This document shows, piece by piece, positions 44,891 to 56,813 of a stretch of DNA of 64,000 nt (its first letter is position 1; each line of letters starts with the position of its first letter). Below the pieces are notes generated by a model that saw only the letters and a program-made list of their open reading frames with translations, was not told the origin of the DNA and did not search any database. A program made the translations under genes and the position numbers. Origin of the DNA: Geosiphon pyriformis (lineage: Eukaryota; Glomeromycota; Glomeromycetes; Archaeosporales; Geosiphonaceae); contig JAAOMT010000226.1 of the NCBI GenBank assembly GCA_016748015.1, forward strand, positions 726,604 through 790,603, given 5' to 3'.

Positions 44891-45415
44891 TGCTACCGCC
44901 ACCTTCCGCTACCAAGAAAGCTTGCCTCGATGCCCATATCTTTAGCGTCAAGCAAAATAGGTACTCGGGTGACAAAAAACAGCTTCTCTCTCAATTTCCA
45001 ACCTACAAACATCTTAACGACATCCGTTCAGGTGTCAACTTCAAATAACCGGCAGTCAAGGCCCTATTAGAACGGAGTTGTCTCAGAAGTTGTGATTACC
45101 AATCACGACTGTCTCTCCCACTTTGTCTTCGACCTCCTCTAATATATTTTCTCGCTCTATTTTGTAAAATTTGTGATTTTCTTCGACAGTGAAACCTCTA
45201 ATGAGCACGAACTTTCCCAAGATATTTTTGTTATCAACACTGTCTTTATCTGCAGAAGGCAAGGACGGCAGCAACTAAATACAGAAGAGAGCGCCAGAGC
45301 AAGAAAAAGCGAAATATTAAAAATAATGCGCAGCGATGACAGGAATCGTTTTCATACTTCGTCAAAGGGTGCTTATGCAGATAAATATTTTAATTTCTTA
45401 AAAGAAAATTTCTAG
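44891..45415 (+). other. Possible small two-exon gene or gene relic
   Basis: Visibly richer in G and C than its surroundings. From ATG 44891 the frame reads MLPPPSATKKACLDAHIFSV and on to TYKHLNDIRSG, where a GT (gtgtcaac) could start an intron. After an AG near 45264-45270 a second open part reads QLNTEESARARKSEILKIMR and ends KYFNFLKENF at TAG 45413-45415. The joined protein would be about 100 residues, charged, without a known domain. An overlapping minus frame (45274-45083) with acidic residues (ILEEVEDKVGETVVIGNHNF) is equally open, so strand is uncertain. I do not recognise either product. Confidence 0.35.
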
Positions 45416-45499
45416 AATTTTATTTTTTATTTTATTTGAGAATAAAATATAAGCCTTTTCACTTTTAAGCTAATCAGAAAAACAATAAGTGTCCATGTC

Positions 45500-45745
45500 C
45501 CCAAAAGTTTATATCTAATGGCAATCTCATATATTCTCAAAAAATCAATGAATGAGAATTTTCCTGGGTCTATGAGATGCAAAAATAAGTCCACGAATCC
45601 CAAGTAGACAGTTCTATCCCATACATTTCTATTGATTCTGGTGTTCGTACACCTTCACTTGGTTAGAATAGACTCTGGTGACATTGAACGAATTGTTTGT
45701 TTGGGCAAGCATATAGATTATCTTATTTCAAAAAAGTTAAGTTTG
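45500..45745 (+). pseudogene. Fanzor (TnpB-like nuclease) relic, second copy
   Basis: The plus strand reads SIDSGVRTPSLG with the RuvC-I Asp at 45634-45636; DSGVRT is close to the family consensus DPGVRT. After a stop and frame change comes GDIERIVCLGKHIDYLISKK, the block that follows RuvC-I in Fanzors. The region is similar in nucleotide sequence to 17970-18150 (shared ttttcctgggt, acatttctattgat, gacattgaacgaatt-type strings), so both relics derive from one family. No C-terminal zinc ribbon or element ends are found here. Not functional. Confidence 0.68.
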
Positions 45746-46196
45746 CTGTTTCTACTTCATAACGTAAGAAAGGCAAGTCTTGGTGTGTTCTAATTCATCC
45801 GTTTCTCCTATGTTGTTGATTAAACAAATGGATGCTAGTTTCCATAGAAATCTCACATGATATCTTAAAGTATTTAATCATACATGAAATTGATGATAAT
45901 ACTTAATATTCTTTCATTTCTTACTTGCATTCAATTGAGACATTAACCTCAAAAAGTGGAGATTTACATTTGTTTACATTTGCAAATCCAAAATTTCATG
46001 ACTAAAATTTTAAGGATCAGTCCATATTGAGAAATCATGACATAATCTATTATCTTAAAAAAGATTTCGCTTAAATAACATTGATCAAGATAAACATTTG
46101 AAACCCTTCGCTAAAGCTTTTTTTATTAGAAAATAAATTCATTAAACCCTATAATTTTGAACTTTCCACAAATGTAATTTGTGTGTTACTCTTGAA

Positions 46197-46787
46197 ATGC
46201 GATCTATCACGATGTTATCTTCTGAAGAAGAGTTTGACGAGCTTTGGGCTGATTACCGTGAAACAGAGCCAAAACGAGAAGCGAAAAGAAATATCAAAGC
46301 GGGATTAAGAATAGTATAGTTTTCTGATTTATATGACCCTTATTTGATTATGAAACATTTACTTTTGATATTCATACCTAATATATCACTTTTACTATTA
46401 ATGAAAAAGCAAAACTCCATTGAAAAAAAGATTAAAGAGTGTGAAAACAAGCAAAACTCAGTTGAAATAAAACTCGAAGATTTCGAGAATCAGCAAATTG
46501 ATAAAGATATTCAACATTCAAAAAAAGGAAAAGAGAAAGGGAAAGGAGGGCAAATCAAAACAGAACTATCACCGAGTTCTAAGGAAGTTAAACCTGAATT
46601 GGTCAAATCAACGGGATCGAGAAAACGATGGACTCCAGATGAAGATAAGCTCCTACTAGAAGCGGTTGCTAAACAAATTAAATTTTCTTTCATTGCCCAG
46701 GAAAAGTTTCCTAATAGAAATCGACAAGGGTGTCGTTCACGCTGGAATATACTTGCCGCAAAAATGAAAAAAGGCTCTACTGAATGA
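46197..46787 (+). CDS. Myb/SANT-like DNA-binding protein B
   Basis: Two exons (46197-46313 and 46410-46787) give 164 residues. The start MRSITMLSSEEEFDELWADY is followed by a charged Lys/Glu-rich region (KKIKECENKQNSVEIKLEDF, then KKGKEKGKGG) and a C-terminal single Myb/SANT-like repeat (about 107-155): RWTPDEDKLLLEAVAKQIKF, IAQEKFPNRNRQGCRSRWNI. It is clearly paralogous to the genes at 41927 and 60151. Here the Trp of the second helix is Phe (KFSFIAQ versus NWAEIAN). The 3' splice site (aatgaaaaag) has little pyrimidine tract, so the exon 2 boundary is tentative; without it an in-frame ATG at 46401 would start a shorter protein. Role presumably in DNA binding in the nucleus. Confidence 0.75.
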
Positions 46788-49700
46788 CAATTGATTACTT
46801 GAGTACGGAAGTCGTTCATTATATTTTTGGAATCCATATATTTTAAGGATCTACACTCGCATCCATTTGCAAGATAAACCGTTTTATCATTGATTAAATC
46901 AGTAAATCAACTTCCCATTTCAATTGCGTAAAATTAGAATTGTTAAAAATTTACTTTTATGATATCAAGGCTTATTTATAAAACTACACACTTTTCCTTT
47001 GTTTTCAAACCTCGTTTCTCATGCTGCTTAAGCAATTTACAGTCTAGCCTAAACTTATAAATCGAAGTGAAACTGAGGTAAATATTATCGTGGCAAAGTT
47101 GACTATTTTTTTCAATTCAAACCATAATCTTTCTCATCATACTCAGGATCCAAAATCGGTTTTTCAATTCGAATGCAATAATTTCCTTTCGACTCTAGAA
47201 GTAAAAGGGGGCAATTCAAAATGTTTTAACCAAATGAATTTTGAAAATTTTGAAATAAGGTCGTAAGAGGGGTATAAAAAATCTTTGAAATTCTATAAAA
47301 ACAGCAAATTAACAAGCATTAAGATTATAAAATTAGTATTTTTTAAAAAAATTGCGAATATAATTGTTAAAATATGAATATGTTATTAAGATAAATTAAC
47401 AGAAATTTGGTTAGAAATAAAAATATATAATAATAATAATAATAACATCTTATATGTAACTTGATATTAAATTATATTATAATTAACTAAAAAATAGTTT
47501 CTAGAAATAAAGCTTTTGGTTTGTTTATACATTTTGTATAATTAGTGAGAGTATCAGTAAGTTTTTAAAAGGATTTATTAATATTATATACTAAATTAAA
47601 TAAAAAAAAGAAATCTTTTTCTTTTTCTTACTTTATGACCACAACCAAAGCAAAAAAAGTCTTCTCGATTGTAGAGACAGTTAAACAAAACATCAATACA
47701 GTGTCTCTTTCAAATATTTTTAAAGCAAAGTAATTTTTAACTATTTTAAAAAGATTTTATTTGGTTTTGGCTAGAATTTTATTTGAAATAACACACCAAA
47801 ACTAATTTTATGTTGTTATTACTTTTTTAAAAAGCTCAAAAGTCTTTAATAACAAACCAATAACCAAGTTACTGTTTTTTTTCAATTTTTATTGCTATTC
47901 AAATAATTTAAAAAGCCAAAACAATAAAAATTTAATCTTTTTCTTTCTTACCAATATTGTTACAAACTCTTTTAGTATTTTTACTAGTTTTATTTAACAA
48001 AAAATTTAAAGGTAAAGAAATAGTTTATACTGTTAACAAAAGATAACACAATTATTATAATTATATATCTTATGTTAATACTCTTATAATTTAATGACAG
48101 ATATTGTTTGTATTTTTTAGTAAGTGTTTATTCAATATATTTTACAAAAGCTAACAATATACAAATCAAAAAAAAATAGTAAAAGAATAAAATTGTTGGT
48201 GAAAAATTGTTATATAAACTTAATTAATAAATAAGTTTTGTTTATATATTCTTAAAAAAGAATCAATAATGAAATTAGTGATTATATCAGTAATTATATT
48301 AATAATTAGATTAATGATTAAGTCAATAACTAAGTTAATAATTATGTTAATAATCAAATTATTAATTCTAAAAATAAGATGGTTAATATATAATTAAATA
48401 TAATTAAATTATTAAATAAATTAAAAAATAAAGAATTCAACCATAATACTGATTTTAAACGCAAACATATTATAATATTACCTAATATTATTAATTGGAG
48501 TAATAATATGGGTATTTAATATAGTTTTATTAATGTTAAGTTAGTTACCAAAAACATAATTAAACTTTTTTATATAATGTTTGTATTTAGATTTTCTTAA
48601 ATATTATTTTAAAAATTAAGTTAACTAAATCTTTTTTCTTGAATACTTTTAAGATTATAAAATCTGTTATGATTTCGGTTTTATTTATATTTTTACTGTT
48701 GTTGCTTTTTATAATATTTTTTCTAATAATATTAAGAATACTCTTACAATGTTTGATAAAGTTTTTGCTATTAAATTAAAGTTTATAAGTTTGTAATAAT
48801 ATATTGTTATTTATTTTAAAGCTTTTAAATTTGTTAAAACTGCTTTTGCTTTTTGGTAAAAAAACAGTGGTTGAATTTTTTTTCTAAATCAAAAAAATTA
48901 TTATTATAAAAAATGTTTTTAAAACTAAGTTAGTTAACTTTTTTTGGCTGTATAGTATTTGAAATTAATAATATAATTTTTCAAGTATATGATTAAGCAT
49001 GCTTTAGTTTTTAGTTGTATAACGCCAATTATTATTTTTAAATTTCAAAAAAATTAAACTTAACAATTATCAAATCTGGTATTTTAAAAAAAACAAAATC
49101 TAATAAAAAATTTTAAAGCACTAATACTATTACAAATATCAATGTTTAAATTATTTGGCTTTAAATATAAAGTTGTTTTATTTTATGAGTTTGAATAAGA
49201 ATGTTAAATTAAAATTGGTTTTTTTAAAATCTTGGATGTTAAATCTAACTTATTTATCTGAATTAATGATAAAATTCATTGAAGTTTGGTTTTTAAGTTT
49301 TTTTATTGGCTAGTAAAAACAAATTTAAAATAAATACTAAAAGTAATTTTTTTTTATTTAAAACTAAATTACGACTTTTGCTAACATGTTTTCTAATTTT
49401 GTTAGATGTTTGGCTAAGCTTTAAGTAAAAATTAACTTGCATATTAAAAATAATAATATAGACTGTAATAAATTAATTATTATTATTAAAATATATTTAA
49501 ATGTTTAGTAACATTGTAAAATTTATTTTATTTTAGTATTAAGTCTAATGTAAAGAAAACCAGAGTATAAATAAACGATTTTGTATTAAATAATAAAGAT
49601 TTAAATTATTTTCTATGTAGAATATGTGATCAAAAACTCTTTTTACCCTTTAAAACAGCATAATGTAGTTTTTTATAAGCTCCGTTAAAACCACATAATA

Positions 49701-52700
49701 TATGTCCATAGTTAATTTTAGCATTGCAACTTATGTAAATAATAGAAAAATCTTACTTTGTTAAAGTAATAATAAAAAATATAATAATAGAATTTTGAAT
49801 TTTGAAATAATTGTATAAATATATAATTTTAGTAAAATAGATTATAAATTTTGAAATTAATTTCTTTATTTATTTTATATAATTCACAAATGCAGAATTT
49901 ATTGATTGTATAAAACTTTGTATCAAATTAAAAATAATATTTATTTAATAAAGCATGTATTGAGTTGCTATATACAAATTTTGACACGTGTAAAAATTTT
50001 GAACTGTATATTTTAAATGTTATTTGAAAATTTAGTTAATTATTTAATTTATTAATTAATTTGTAAGTCAAAAAAAATTAATATCAAGTATTAGTTAAAC
50101 GAGAGAGATAGACAGGATTAAATTGATAAAATGCTTAATGTATATTTGAAGAAGTCTTTTTGCATATATTTAAAATTGCTAAAATTTATATTAATTCTCT
50201 AGTTAATAACCTGAAATTTTATGAACACTTTTATGAAGAATTAATATAAAATATATACTTATTTAAAACTAAGATTTTTCAGCAACAAAAATATTATGAT
50301 TTATATTTTCATGTGAAATCTTATGGAACTAATATGTATTTTTATTATGAAAATCTTTTGAATTTTGAAAATGATAACAAAATCGTTTTTTTTATGTTTT
50401 AAATACAATTTGTGTAATAAGTAAACAGTTTAAATACTTTTTGTAATTTTCAAATAATCTTTTATAATTATTGGGTTAGTTTCTTGAACACGCATTTTTG
50501 ATGAAGCTTTACCAAGTTTTTCTTATTAAAAAAATAAATATGATAATTGTGCATCAAACAGTCGCTTACATTTAATTTTGTCAAGCCAAATTTTGATTTT
50601 ACAATAACTTATTAGTTGCTGTTTTTTATAAATACTTAGTATCGTGGTAAAACTAAAACAATTGGGCAAATTATTTTTAATCGCACATTTGAGAATTGTC
50701 TTTAAAATCTCAGAGCAGTTAAATTTACATTGGAGTACATATAATTAGCAAGTTCTTTATAAAGACTTTAATTTTAACATATTATTTTTGACTTAATTTT
50801 TTGTTTATGTCAATTTGAATTCGGATTTTGATTTAATCTTCGAAAATAGTTTTGTTTACATATAAAGTTTTGACTTGGTTTTAGCTCTTGATTTAGCTAA
50901 TATATTGACAAGTCAAAAATTCACAAAGCAATATTTATTTAATTTACCTCCGTTTTTACATAATTGTTTGGTTTCTATATAGACAATTATTAAAATTCAG
51001 ATTATGTAACATAAATTTATAACATGCCACAAATAATTATAATAATAATAATAGTAATCATATTATTATAAAATATTAAATTTGTTGTATAACATTTAAT
51101 AGTAGTGTCTTTTTGTTCTTCATAACATATAATGGCTTTATACCTTAAATTCAAACTTTAAATAATTGTCAATTTGAATTTATTAATGACACAATATTAT
51201 ATTTCATAATATTCATATTTATCTTATAGCAATTTATTTTTAGGCTTGAACTAATCATAATTATTTTAAAAGTTTGTTAAATTATTAGAATTTTTTCATT
51301 GTTGAAGTGTATTAAAAACTGATAGGTTTTCAATAATATTTATTTATAAAATCAAGTAAAAAAACTTGTAATTGATTTAATTTTAATAATGTTGATTGCT
51401 TTTTTGTTTCAAAATTTAGTTTATTTACAATTTTTAAAATTTTTTTATTGTTTCAAAATGCCAAGGATTTCATTACTATTATTAATTATAATATTCTCAT
51501 GATCGGAATTTTATAGTAATTTAATAATCTGTTAAATAAGTATTTTTAATTAATTTTCAATTGTTCAACTATAATTAATAAATTTACAATTATTAATTAT
51601 TAATATTATATAAACTTTTTTTCTGACTAAAAACCAATTAATTTAACATTTCAATTCTTGATATTTTAAATTTTTATAATAATATTATTAAATCAAATTT
51701 TTAAAAAATATAATTTTAATATTTGAAACTAAAGCCAGATGTAAACTTATTAATTTATTATATATTTAAAATGTTATTTTATTTGAATAAATATTTATTG
51801 TAGAAGAAAATAGCTATTCAATTTTTTTGGTATTATATTGTATATAAAATATTAGAAAAAGATTTTTAAAAATTTAAAAATTATAATATTTATATAAATA
51901 AACAAAATAACAAAATAATTGTTTTTATGATTGTTAAAAATTTATATTTTAAATACTGTATCATATTAATTAATATAATAATGCATGTATTTTACATTTC
52001 GATAAAATTTAACATAATAAACAATTATACTCTAATTCCTAATATAAGCATATAAATATAGATATAACAATACAATAATAATTAATAACTTCTAAAAAAA
52101 ATACTGAATTTTTTGTTTATATTCAAATTTTCAAAATTCAATTTTAAATAAAACTGATTTTTTATTTTATTTTTTATAATAATCGTGCCAATTTAATGCT
52201 TATACCAATACCAGTAAGTTTTCAACAAAGCATTATAACAATATTATTGTAATTTAAAGCTTTGAGAATTTATAATTGTATCTTAAAATTGTTGTCAATA
52301 CTTTTTATTTGGTATATTTTAATAATTGTTTACAGTATATATATGCTAATTGTTAAATCTGATTATTTATTATTTATTAGACATAAAAAAAGCAAGTTTT
52401 TAAAAAAATTATGTTAGTATAAATAATGCAAAAGTGAGTAATGAGATTGAATATGAAAAGTTTAACAATTTATTATTTTTTACATATGTAAAATATAACT
52501 GTGAGTTTGCTGAGTTTTGCTAAATAAAACTGTTTATGTGAACATAAAATAATTATTTAGACAATAGTTATTGATAGCCAATTTGTTTACTTGTTTTTAA
52601 TTAAAGGTATTTGGATCAGATTTATGATTAAAAATTTAAATACAAGTTTGCAATTACATATCAGTATCTAATTTTTTATTAAACAATCAAATAACAAAAA

Positions 52701-54275
52701 TTTATTGTAAGATAAAACAGTTAGTAAATAACTTTTAAAATATTTTCTTGAAAAATAACATTAATTAATTTGCTGAATGCTTGAAACTATTTTTATTGGA
52801 ACATACTTTAATAAAAAAACTAAAAATATACTTTGAAAAGAAATTTCGATTTTCTAACATAAAAGCTATTTGGTAAAAAAGTTATAAATTTTTGACATTG
52901 AATGTTAGTTCAGCTTAATTTATGAGTTTTATTTTGAATTTGTAATACTTTTATTATTGGAATTTAAAAAAACTTTAATTTTAAAACTATTTAAATTCCT
53001 AATTCTTAAATTAAAATTTTGATATTTTTAACTAATCTTTTTACAAATAAATAAATTTTGTTAATGTATCATAAAATTAGGTATGAATTTAATGTAATCA
53101 ATTTTTTAAGTAAATAGTTGTTTAATTTAACTTTGAGTTTTGAAATATCAAAAAAATTGATTTATAATACATTTTTGTTAAATGCAATTTGTTTAAAATA
53201 CTGCATTCTAATATCTTTTTTGAAGCCAATTTTTTGCTGTTTTATTATTTTGCTCAGTCTTAATTATTAGTGTTTGTCAAAACCCAAGTATAATGAAATA
53301 TTGTTAAGACATATATATACAACTTTCTGTAATTTTGAATTTTTTAAAATACAATACTCAAAATCAATAGTCTAATTCTAATGATAATTAGTTATTACAA
53401 AATTAATTACAACTTTAGTAATTGAAAATTTTTTATTCTTTTCAAATCAATTGATAAAGCTCGGTTGCATTTTGATAAAAACTACTATGAAGTACTCAGT
53501 GAAATAAGCAGAAAAATTTTTGTTCTAATTGTAGTTCGATTTTGGAGATTCGTGAATCAGGCTTAAGATATACCCTGATTCTCTTTTATGATAAAGCTCA
53601 TATTAATTCATTTAGCGCAGTAATTTGGTTCATAAGCCCTCTCTTTAAACCTATGTCGTATTAAGGATAACGACATTAATACGGGCGAACAATGTCTGCC
53701 TTCGATTGATTCAAAAATTTTAATGTCTCCGTCTTTGGTTAAGCTTTTTAAACCATGTTTCCTATCATATATAGGTAATAAAATAGAATTAGAAAATTTG
53801 GCTGTTAGTAACCCATCGTGCCTAATAGGACATTTCCATAATTGGTAAAGGAATTTTGCAAAATTTCATGCAATTAATACGAATTGTGAAATAAACCAAA
53901 AAAAACAATCTTTCAAATATAATTTTTCTCAATTTTTCAAAAACAAAAACCTCGGCAAGCTATAGCCAAATAAAGCAAAGGAGCGTTGCTTAGAACTGAA
54001 AAAGCCTAAGCAGCCTGATGCCACACATCTTTTTGATGTAAGGAATTCATAAATACGTTTTTATCAAAAAAAAACTTTTCTCGCTTCTTGTAAAACTCCT
54101 CAACTATCTTTGAACTTGGAAAATATTTCTTTCAAATTTACACGAGATGATACCTTTCACATAAAGTTTGAAACTCTGTTGGGGGCTCCTCGAAAACATT
54201 GTGCAATTCTCCGATCTCAATAAATTATCAAAATTTTGTCGAATTTTACTGTGGTAAACATTTCGAGATCAATTT
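46788..54275. other. Very large AT-rich, gene-free block
   Basis: About 7.5 kb without a gene. From about 47300 to 53450 the sequence is almost entirely A and T, dense with stops in all frames and sparse in CpG; edges at 46.8-47.3 and 53.5-54.3 kb return to the local average. No open frame of note, no inverted-repeat ends and no RNA gene is recognisable. It could be a mutated transposon graveyard or a structural AT-rich isochore. Confidence 0.65.
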
Positions 54276-55214
54276 TCAAGCAACCACATTTGTAAATCCA
54301 ATGACTTTTAAAATCTCAGCCACCATTTCGACAGGAGCCGATGATCCATAAAGATCAGGACTTACTATCAGCTCATCCTCCATTTCATCGTTTTCTTCTT
54401 CTCTTTGACTCCTTTGACTAACTTTCTCATGTTCCTCGAGCTGATCATAATCAACCATATTATAATCAATTGACTCAATGAAAGATTTAAAATTAGGACC
54501 TTTATCTTCATAATTTACTAATTGCTCGTAATCACTCTTACTCACATCTGGGGGCTGGTACCCGATTCTGTTTTCTGGCTTCTGTTTCACGAATTGGGAC
54601 ATTAGATAGCGATTTGTGACCGATTCTAACGCCAATGAAGTTTTGTATCGAGTCAAATCAACATGATAATGGCCTACATTTGGGATACGGAGCGTATCAG
54701 TGCCATAGGTCTTCATCATAAATTTGTTAAATTCACTTCTTAATGGTCTGGATGGTGTAGGCGATGAAGAGGACTCTGAACCATCTTCAGAATCTTGTTT
54801 ATTGTCATCACCATAATCTTCTTCTTCTTCTTCAGGAATTTTAAAATGATAATTTTTTCCTCGAAGAAATGGTTGCACGATATGAAAAGTTTCTAGAAAA
54901 GTCTTGAGCACGTTGGATCGAGTTATGAGTGCTGGACGAAATTTAATATATAGTTGGGGTTGTCGTGCATAAGTTTCTTCTCCATAAATTTCTTCGATTG
55001 ATAGAAATTTTCGAAGAGAAGGGGTGGGAGAAGTGGATGAAAAAGAAATATATGATTTGGAAAGGAAAGAGGCGAGCAAGGTATTTGTTAGCAGCTGGGT
55101 GTCTGATTGACCAGCCATGAGTTTTAAATGGGATGGAAAAGTCCCAAGAACTTGGCAGAATTTATATAGCTTGCAGAAAAATCTTTGTGTACCCTTCGTT
55201 GAAGAACGTAGCAA
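54276..55214 (-). CDS. Unrecognised acidic protein
   Basis: A 300-residue open frame on the minus strand, far too long for chance in this AT-rich DNA. The first ATG in frame is at 55119 (MAGQSDTQLLTNTLLASFLS), giving about 281 residues; the frame is open further upstream to about 55242 and reads LIITEDHILLRSSTKGTQRF, which looks coding, so the true start is probably in an upstream exon or behind a frame change (a nearby ATG at 55275 opens MSQSFNVIVELN in another frame). The middle has an acidic low-complexity stretch (EEEEEDYGDDNKQDSEDGSE). The C-terminus is acidic and ends IGFTNVVA. No signal peptide or membrane segment. I do not recognise the family and assign no function. Confidence 0.7.
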   Translation of the reverse strand: MLRSSTKGTQRFFCKLYKFCQVLGTFPSHLKLMAGQSDTQLLTNTLLASFLSKSYISFSSTSPTPSLRKFLSIEEIYGEETYARQPQLYIKFRPALITRSNVLKTFLETFHIVQPFLRGKNYHFKIPEEEEEDYGDDNKQDSEDGSESSSSPTPSRPLRSEFNKFMMKTYGTDTLRIPNVGHYHVDLTRYKTSLALESVTNRYLMSQFVKQKPENRIGYQPPDVSKSDYEQLVNYEDKGPNFKSFIESIDYNMVDYDQLEEHEKVSQRSQREEENDEMEDELIVSPDLYGSSAPVEMVAEILKVIGFTNVVA

Positions 55215-55242
55215 AATATGGTCTTCTGTGATGATTAATTTA

Positions 55243-56813
55243 GTTCAACAATGACGTTAAAGGATTGACTCATATGATGAACATTTGATGATACTGATAA
55301 GAAAAAAAATAAAATGACGTTTGATTAGCTTCCATTTTTTTACAGATCTAGTACGACGATTTGTGTTTACCCTAGAATTGCTACATGGGATATAAAGAGA
55401 TTATAATTACCGGATTAACATATAATTCTTGCCAATTTCAAATAACTTGTATACAAATGCAATTCAAAATTTTTTGAACTTTAAGGTTTAATTTTGCGTC
55501 AAATATGACGAATTCACGTAATCGTAAAGTTTTCCAGGGATTTTATTTCAAAATTTCTGAAAACCTTGGATAAGAAAATGGTATGTGAATTTTATAGTCA
55601 CATAGATTGCGTATATATAGCTGTTTTTGAATTTGGGCAACTCGAAATTGGTGTTTGTTTCGGCGATTACTACCATTTAGCTGCAGGCGGTAAGTACGAC
55701 ATTGTAGTTTTATCATCCTTCATGACTACATAGTTTCACTCACAATTTTGGTCATACACTTTATAATAGATTCTACTAAAATATAGTCAAGACCAATTCT
55801 ATTAGGGCATTTTCTGAACGGCTATTTTAAATGTCGTATTTCCAAAAATCCTCAGAAATGCCGATCGGAAAGTTATAAGTGATATTAATAAAAATGATCC
55901 CTCATATTAGCATTATCGTCGAAAATCCAATTCCACCAAGTGTTGTTCCACTTCATAGACATTGATGTGATCTAAAGTCATTATGATATTGTCCTCTGCT
56001 TTTTTGATACCATATGCCCTTCTTTACAATCTAATTCTTGAAATCATATTCAAAAGGTGAACCAATTACTTACAGACTTGAATTATAAGAATATTCATGT
56101 TTTCATTGCCGAAATCCATAAAATACCAGAAAAATCTTTGCAGTGCAGAGTTTTTTTTGTTCTGTGTATAGAAGGCTTAGGTTTCTCTCAATATTTTAAT
56201 GTATAACATTAATTACTGGAGTTATGAACTTGGGCATTTAACAAATAAAATATAGCGTTTTGTGTTGGCAGAGATTAATGGCTACTAGAAAACTTTTGCC
56301 TTTGTTCAATTTTTAATAAATTATCCTTTACTCTGCAATGGTTTTAATGATATTGCAATTTTTGGGTTTTAAAATAAATCTTATGAAATTAGTTTCATAC
56401 ACAGTGTGTTAAGAAAAAATTAAAAATTCTTGTATAGAACAAAAGTTAGCATACAATATGTAAAAAAAAACAAACAGAAATATGAATGAAAATGCAAATG
56501 CATTTCTTTAATGTGATCTATAATACATAAAGTAAAAATTTATAATAAATTTAATATTATTAACAGCACTGTTTTAGTTTTTGAATTTTTTATAGAATAA
56601 AAGCATTTATATTGCCAAAAAAATTACATGCATAAACAAATGTTTTTCTTACTAGAATCGATGACAATGTAAAAAATTGGAATAGTAAATCATGTACAAG
56701 GTAATTTTAGGCCAAAAAATTACTGGCAATTCTTTCAAGACTATTTGACAATACAATATTTTCCGTACGATCCAACATTGAAAGAAGCTGATTTTAGTTT
56801 GCAACAAAAAGTT
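55243..56813. other. Intergenic, no gene established
   Basis: Promoter side of the acidic protein gene, then AT-rich spacer. A plus-strand stretch near 56058-56150 reads VNQLLTDLNYKNIHVFIAEI and may be a gene relic, but no family is evident. Confidence 0.45.

Noticed and set aside
56058-56200. Plus-strand open stretch VNQLLTDLNYKNIHVFIAEI
   Set aside because: Looks coding but too short to assign, with no neighbouring exon in phase.
55930-56210. Possible second thioesterase relic (NPIPPSVVPLH ... KNIHVFIAEIH ... GLGFSQ)
   Set aside because: The order vaguely recalls PPT1, but matches are short and separated by stops, and the first block lacks the MWHGMGDS core.
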